A stretch of 60,396 nt of DNA from an uncultured Acidimicrobiaceae bacterium (GTDB lineage Bacteria > Actinomycetota > Acidimicrobiia > Acidimicrobiales > SZUA-35), in the NCBI GenBank assembly GCA_947259095.1, contig CAMYLA010000014.1:1-60396 (forward strand), given 5' to 3'. Made by a program: the position numbers and the translations under genes. This document shows, in pieces, positions 58,178 to 60,396 of this stretch. The first letter of the stretch is position 1. Every line of letters begins with the position of its first letter. A model generated the notes under the pieces. That model ran no database searches. It had not been told where the DNA came from and was given only the letters and a program-made list of their open reading frames with translations.

Positions 58178-58633
58178 TCAAGTGGGGGAGGTCACGAACT
58201 CGATCAGCTCGATGATCGATCCGTCCGGATCCCTGAGGCAGACGAAACGGGTGTGGGTGCCCATCATCTGGGGCGGTGACAAGAAGTCGACGCCTTCGGC
58301 TCGGAGCCGTTCGACGTCGCCGTCGATGTCGGTCGATCGTAGGGCCAGCCGGGCGATGCCCAGCCGCCCCAGATGGTCATAGGGAGGCGTCGGATCTCGG
58401 GGCGTCGTCCATTCGAGGAGGTCCAGCCGGGTCTGTCTCGGTTGGCTGGGATCCAGCATCATGATGGTGGCGCGGCCCTCGCAGTCCGGCAGGTCGAGGC
58501 CACGGGCCAGACCGGCGTCGCCACCGGTCGGGAGATCGAGCACGCTCTGGAATCCCAGACGCTCGTAGAACGGCTTCGAGACATCCAGGTCGCTGCAGTT
58601 CACGTTCACGTGAAAGATATGGGTGATGGTCAC
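58178..58633 (-). CDS. VOC-family (glyoxalase-like) protein
   Basis: 151 aa from GTG 58633. Single-pair VOC fold: ITHIFHVNVNCSDLDVSKPFYERLGFQSVL with metal ligand His (HVNVN), and a C-terminal half with RFVCLRDPDGSIIELIEF (Glu ligand). Could be a lactoylglutathione-lyase-like or resistance protein. Followed upstream on the same strand by another VOC gene. Confidence 0.85.
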   Translation of the reverse strand: MTITHIFHVNVNCSDLDVSKPFYERLGFQSVLDLPTGGDAGLARGLDLPDCEGRATIMMLDPSQPRQTRLDLLEWTTPRDPTPPYDHLGRLGIARLALRSTDIDGDVERLRAEGVDFLSPPQMMGTHTRFVCLRDPDGSIIELIEFVTSPT

Positions 58634-58664
58634 CCAGGCGACGTTACCGCTCGTGCCTCTCCGG

Positions 58665-59081
58665 TCAGTGCTCCCCGTGGGATGTCTCGACGCTGACCTG
58701 CCACGGGGTTCCGAAGCGATCGGTGAGCACGCCGAAAAAGGGTGTCCAGAACTCCTCCTGGCCCGGCATATGGATCTCGGCACCCTCTGAGAGGTCGGCG
58801 AAGACCCCCTTGGCCTGATCCAGGTCGGTGGTGGAGTAGTGCACAAAGATGCTGGCCGGCGGTGTGAACTCGTCATCGTAGGAATCCGACCCCATCAACA
58901 GCTCGTCGCCGTTGTTCAACGAGGCGTGCATGGTCAGATCGGCTTTGTCGGCGGGAATCCCGGCGTCGGGCGGCGCTTCCGTGCCGTCCATGACGGTGAG
59001 CTCGCCGCCGAAGATCTGCTGGTAGCGGGTGAACGCCTCCCGGCAGTTCCCGCCGAAGTACAGGTAGGGATGAAATGGCAC
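58665..59081 (-). CDS. PhnB-like VOC protein
   Basis: 138 aa from GTG 59081 with GGGAG seven bases upstream. PhnB/DUF1428-like pattern: HPYLYFGGNCREAFTRYQQIFGGEL, LTMHASLNNGDELLMGSD, then FWTPFFGVLTDRFGTPWQVS at the end. Members of this group lack the usual full metal site; function not known. 31 bases upstream of the other VOC gene, same strand, so they are likely co-transcribed. Confidence 0.88.
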   Translation of the reverse strand: MPFHPYLYFGGNCREAFTRYQQIFGGELTVMDGTEAPPDAGIPADKADLTMHASLNNGDELLMGSDSYDDEFTPPASIFVHYSTTDLDQAKGVFADLSEGAEIHMPGQEEFWTPFFGVLTDRFGTPWQVSVETSHGEH

Positions 59082-59185
59082 CGGTCGCTCCCTCAGCTCG
59101 TCGGTTGACGGGCTCCAGTGTCCCCCCATTGTGTCGGGTCAGCAACCCCTTCGCCAGGTTGCGGCTGCCCGGCGTCCGCTGCCGG

Positions 59186-60382
59186 TCAGGGGAGCGGAGC
59201 CACCCGCTCACCGGGCACCACGGTGGTGGTGTCGAACTCGGGTTGGCGGCCCATCACGAAGTCGGAGATCAGCCGGCCCGCCATCGGGCCTCGGCCGAAA
59301 CCCGACGACGCCAGCCCGCCCGCCACGAACAGGCCGTCGAGCCCTGGGACCGGGCCCACGATGGGTCGACCATCGAGACTGAACGGCATCAGGCCGGCCC
59401 ACGTTCTGGCCGGGGTCACGGGCCGGATCCGGGGCAACAACTCGACAACGTGGCCGTGGTTCACGGCGACACCTTCGTGGTCGACGGTGCGGTCGGTGGT
59501 CATGACACGGTCGCCCCCGAAGATGATCTCGCCGTTGTGGCGCTGGCGCCCATAGAGATGCCGGGTCAGACGTCGGTCGAGGCGGTGGGTCAGGTTTGGT
59601 GGCCGACGATCCGCCGAGGTCGGGTGGTCCCCGCTCCAGGCCAGCGACGACTCGACGGCACCGATCGCGTGCCGGAGCACAGGTGGTTGCGGCTCCGACG
59701 CCCACATCTGGCCCCGAACGGCCACGATCGGTACATCGACACCGACCATCGCCCCCAGCTCGGCGCACCACGGCCCGGCGGCGATGATCACCGCATCGGC
59801 GCCGGTCACCGTATTGGACGGCCCGACCGTGACCTCCCATCCACCGCCGGCCAAGGAGCGCAGGTCACTGACCACACAACCGGTTTCGATGACCGCCCCT
59901 GCCGAAACCGCCTCCTCGCCGAACGCCCGGGTGGCCGCCACCGGTTCGGCCCTGGCTCCCAGCGGGTCGAGCACGGCGCCGAGCAGCTCGGGATCGACGG
60001 CCGGTTCGAGACCGACCAGCTCCCGCGAGGTGAGCAATTCGAGCCGGCGACCGGCTCGCCGATCGGCGGCGACGGCCGCCGCGGCCCAGGCCCACTCCTC
60101 CTCGGTACGGATCAGGCTGAGCGTCCCGGTGAGGTCGAGCCCGATGTCCCGCCCACGTTGCTGGGACAACTCGAGGTACCGATCCCGACTTCCCATCTTC
60201 AGCGCCACGTCGATGTCGGGTCGATCACCCCAGCCCCCGCCGCTGATCACGCCGGCGTTCAGCCCCGATGCCTCGCCGCCAACCGATCCACGGTCGAGGA
60301 CGACGACGTCCACTCCTCGCTCGGCCAGCGTCAGGGCAGCGGAGACACCGACGATTCCCGCTCCGATGACAACAACCTCCAT
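59186..60382 (-). CDS. FAD-dependent oxidoreductase (DAO family)
   Basis: 398 aa from ATG 60382. N-terminal Rossmann motif VVVIGAGIVGVSAALTLAERGVDVVVLDRG binds FAD; then GLNAGVISGGGWGD, ADAVIIAAGPWCAELGAMVG and a C-terminal GLMPFSLDGRPIVGPVPGLDGLFVAGGLASSGFGRGP. This is the glycine/D-amino-acid/sarcosine oxidase group. It would oxidise a secondary or D-amino acid, giving an imine and peroxide or feeding electrons to a carrier. The gene is complete; its start is 14 bases from the window edge. Confidence 0.9.
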   Translation of the reverse strand: MEVVVIGAGIVGVSAALTLAERGVDVVVLDRGSVGGEASGLNAGVISGGGWGDRPDIDVALKMGSRDRYLELSQQRGRDIGLDLTGTLSLIRTEEEWAWAAAAVAADRRAGRRLELLTSRELVGLEPAVDPELLGAVLDPLGARAEPVAATRAFGEEAVSAGAVIETGCVVSDLRSLAGGGWEVTVGPSNTVTGADAVIIAAGPWCAELGAMVGVDVPIVAVRGQMWASEPQPPVLRHAIGAVESSLAWSGDHPTSADRRPPNLTHRLDRRLTRHLYGRQRHNGEIIFGGDRVMTTDRTVDHEGVAVNHGHVVELLPRIRPVTPARTWAGLMPFSLDGRPIVGPVPGLDGLFVAGGLASSGFGRGPMAGRLISDFVMGRQPEFDTTTVVPGERVAPLP

Positions 60383-60396
60383 GGAGCGAGACTACT

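Overview
This 60.4 kb window looks like the chromosome of a high-GC actinobacterium, probably of the class Acidimicrobiia. The evidence is uniform GC-rich codon use, many GTG/TTG starts, leaderless TANNNT promoters 6-7 nt before start codons, an LLM-class F420-type oxidoreductase, a mycothiol-type TIGR03086 protein, DUF1501/DUF1800 proteins and a mycobacterial-type LexA box. The class-level placement is inference.

Layout. 1-8 kb: sugar-binding lipoprotein, small enzymes, PadR regulator, fructokinase-type kinase, and decayed remnants (DUF389 tail, histidine-kinase tail, frameshifted PadR partner). 8.4 kb: a 54-aa ORF behind a perfect SOS box. 8.9-14.2 kb: an overlapping four-gene unit of ECF sigma factor, anti-sigma-like protein, TPR-CHAT caspase-like protease and secreted subtilase. 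14.3-20 kb: rhodanese-MetZ, VOC protein, PLP decarboxylase, CoA-transferase-like protein. 20-27 kb: membrane-anchored GH9 glycosidase, O-antigen-ligase-like protein, hydrolases, methyltransferase, thiol peroxidase. 27.2-29 kb: a UGSC locus whose second gene reads as a selenoprotein, with an in-frame TGA followed by a bSECIS-type hairpin. 29-39.5 kb: endonuclease III and a seven-gene branched-chain-amino-acid-type ABC transporter with two permease pairs, then a DUF3179 lipoprotein. 39.5-42.4 kb: a DUF1800-DUF1501 operon behind a 23-bp palindrome.

The most plastic part starts at 43.8 kb. tRNA-Cys and tRNA-Val are followed by two tiny cassettes (0.7 and 0.9 kb), each closed by a copy of the tRNA-Val 3' half (43 bp perfect, then a degenerate third copy). 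Each cassette carries an overlapping or closely spaced two-gene unit resembling toxin-antitoxin or defence pairs (the second encodes a DxD nucleotidyltransferase), and there is no integrase. Beyond the third copy lie an EF-hand protein, a decayed NHL/DUF4214 protein, a DeoR remnant and a microbial rhodopsin with the NDQ motif of sodium pumps.

48.6-60.4 kb: drug-type ABC exporter, an acyltransferase with ankyrin repeats inserted in its membrane domain, a NarL response regulator whose kinase is truncated, TetR-monooxygenase pair, amidohydrolase, VOC proteins and an FAD oxidoreductase. At about 52.99 kb and 57.74 kb two unrelated truncated genes meet head to head, which suggests deletion scars.

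Most central genes are ordinary housekeeping or catabolic genes. The points of highest interest are the tRNA-Val cassette array, the UGSC selenoprotein, the sigma-CHAT-subtilase operon, the SOS micro-ORF and the NDQ rhodopsin.
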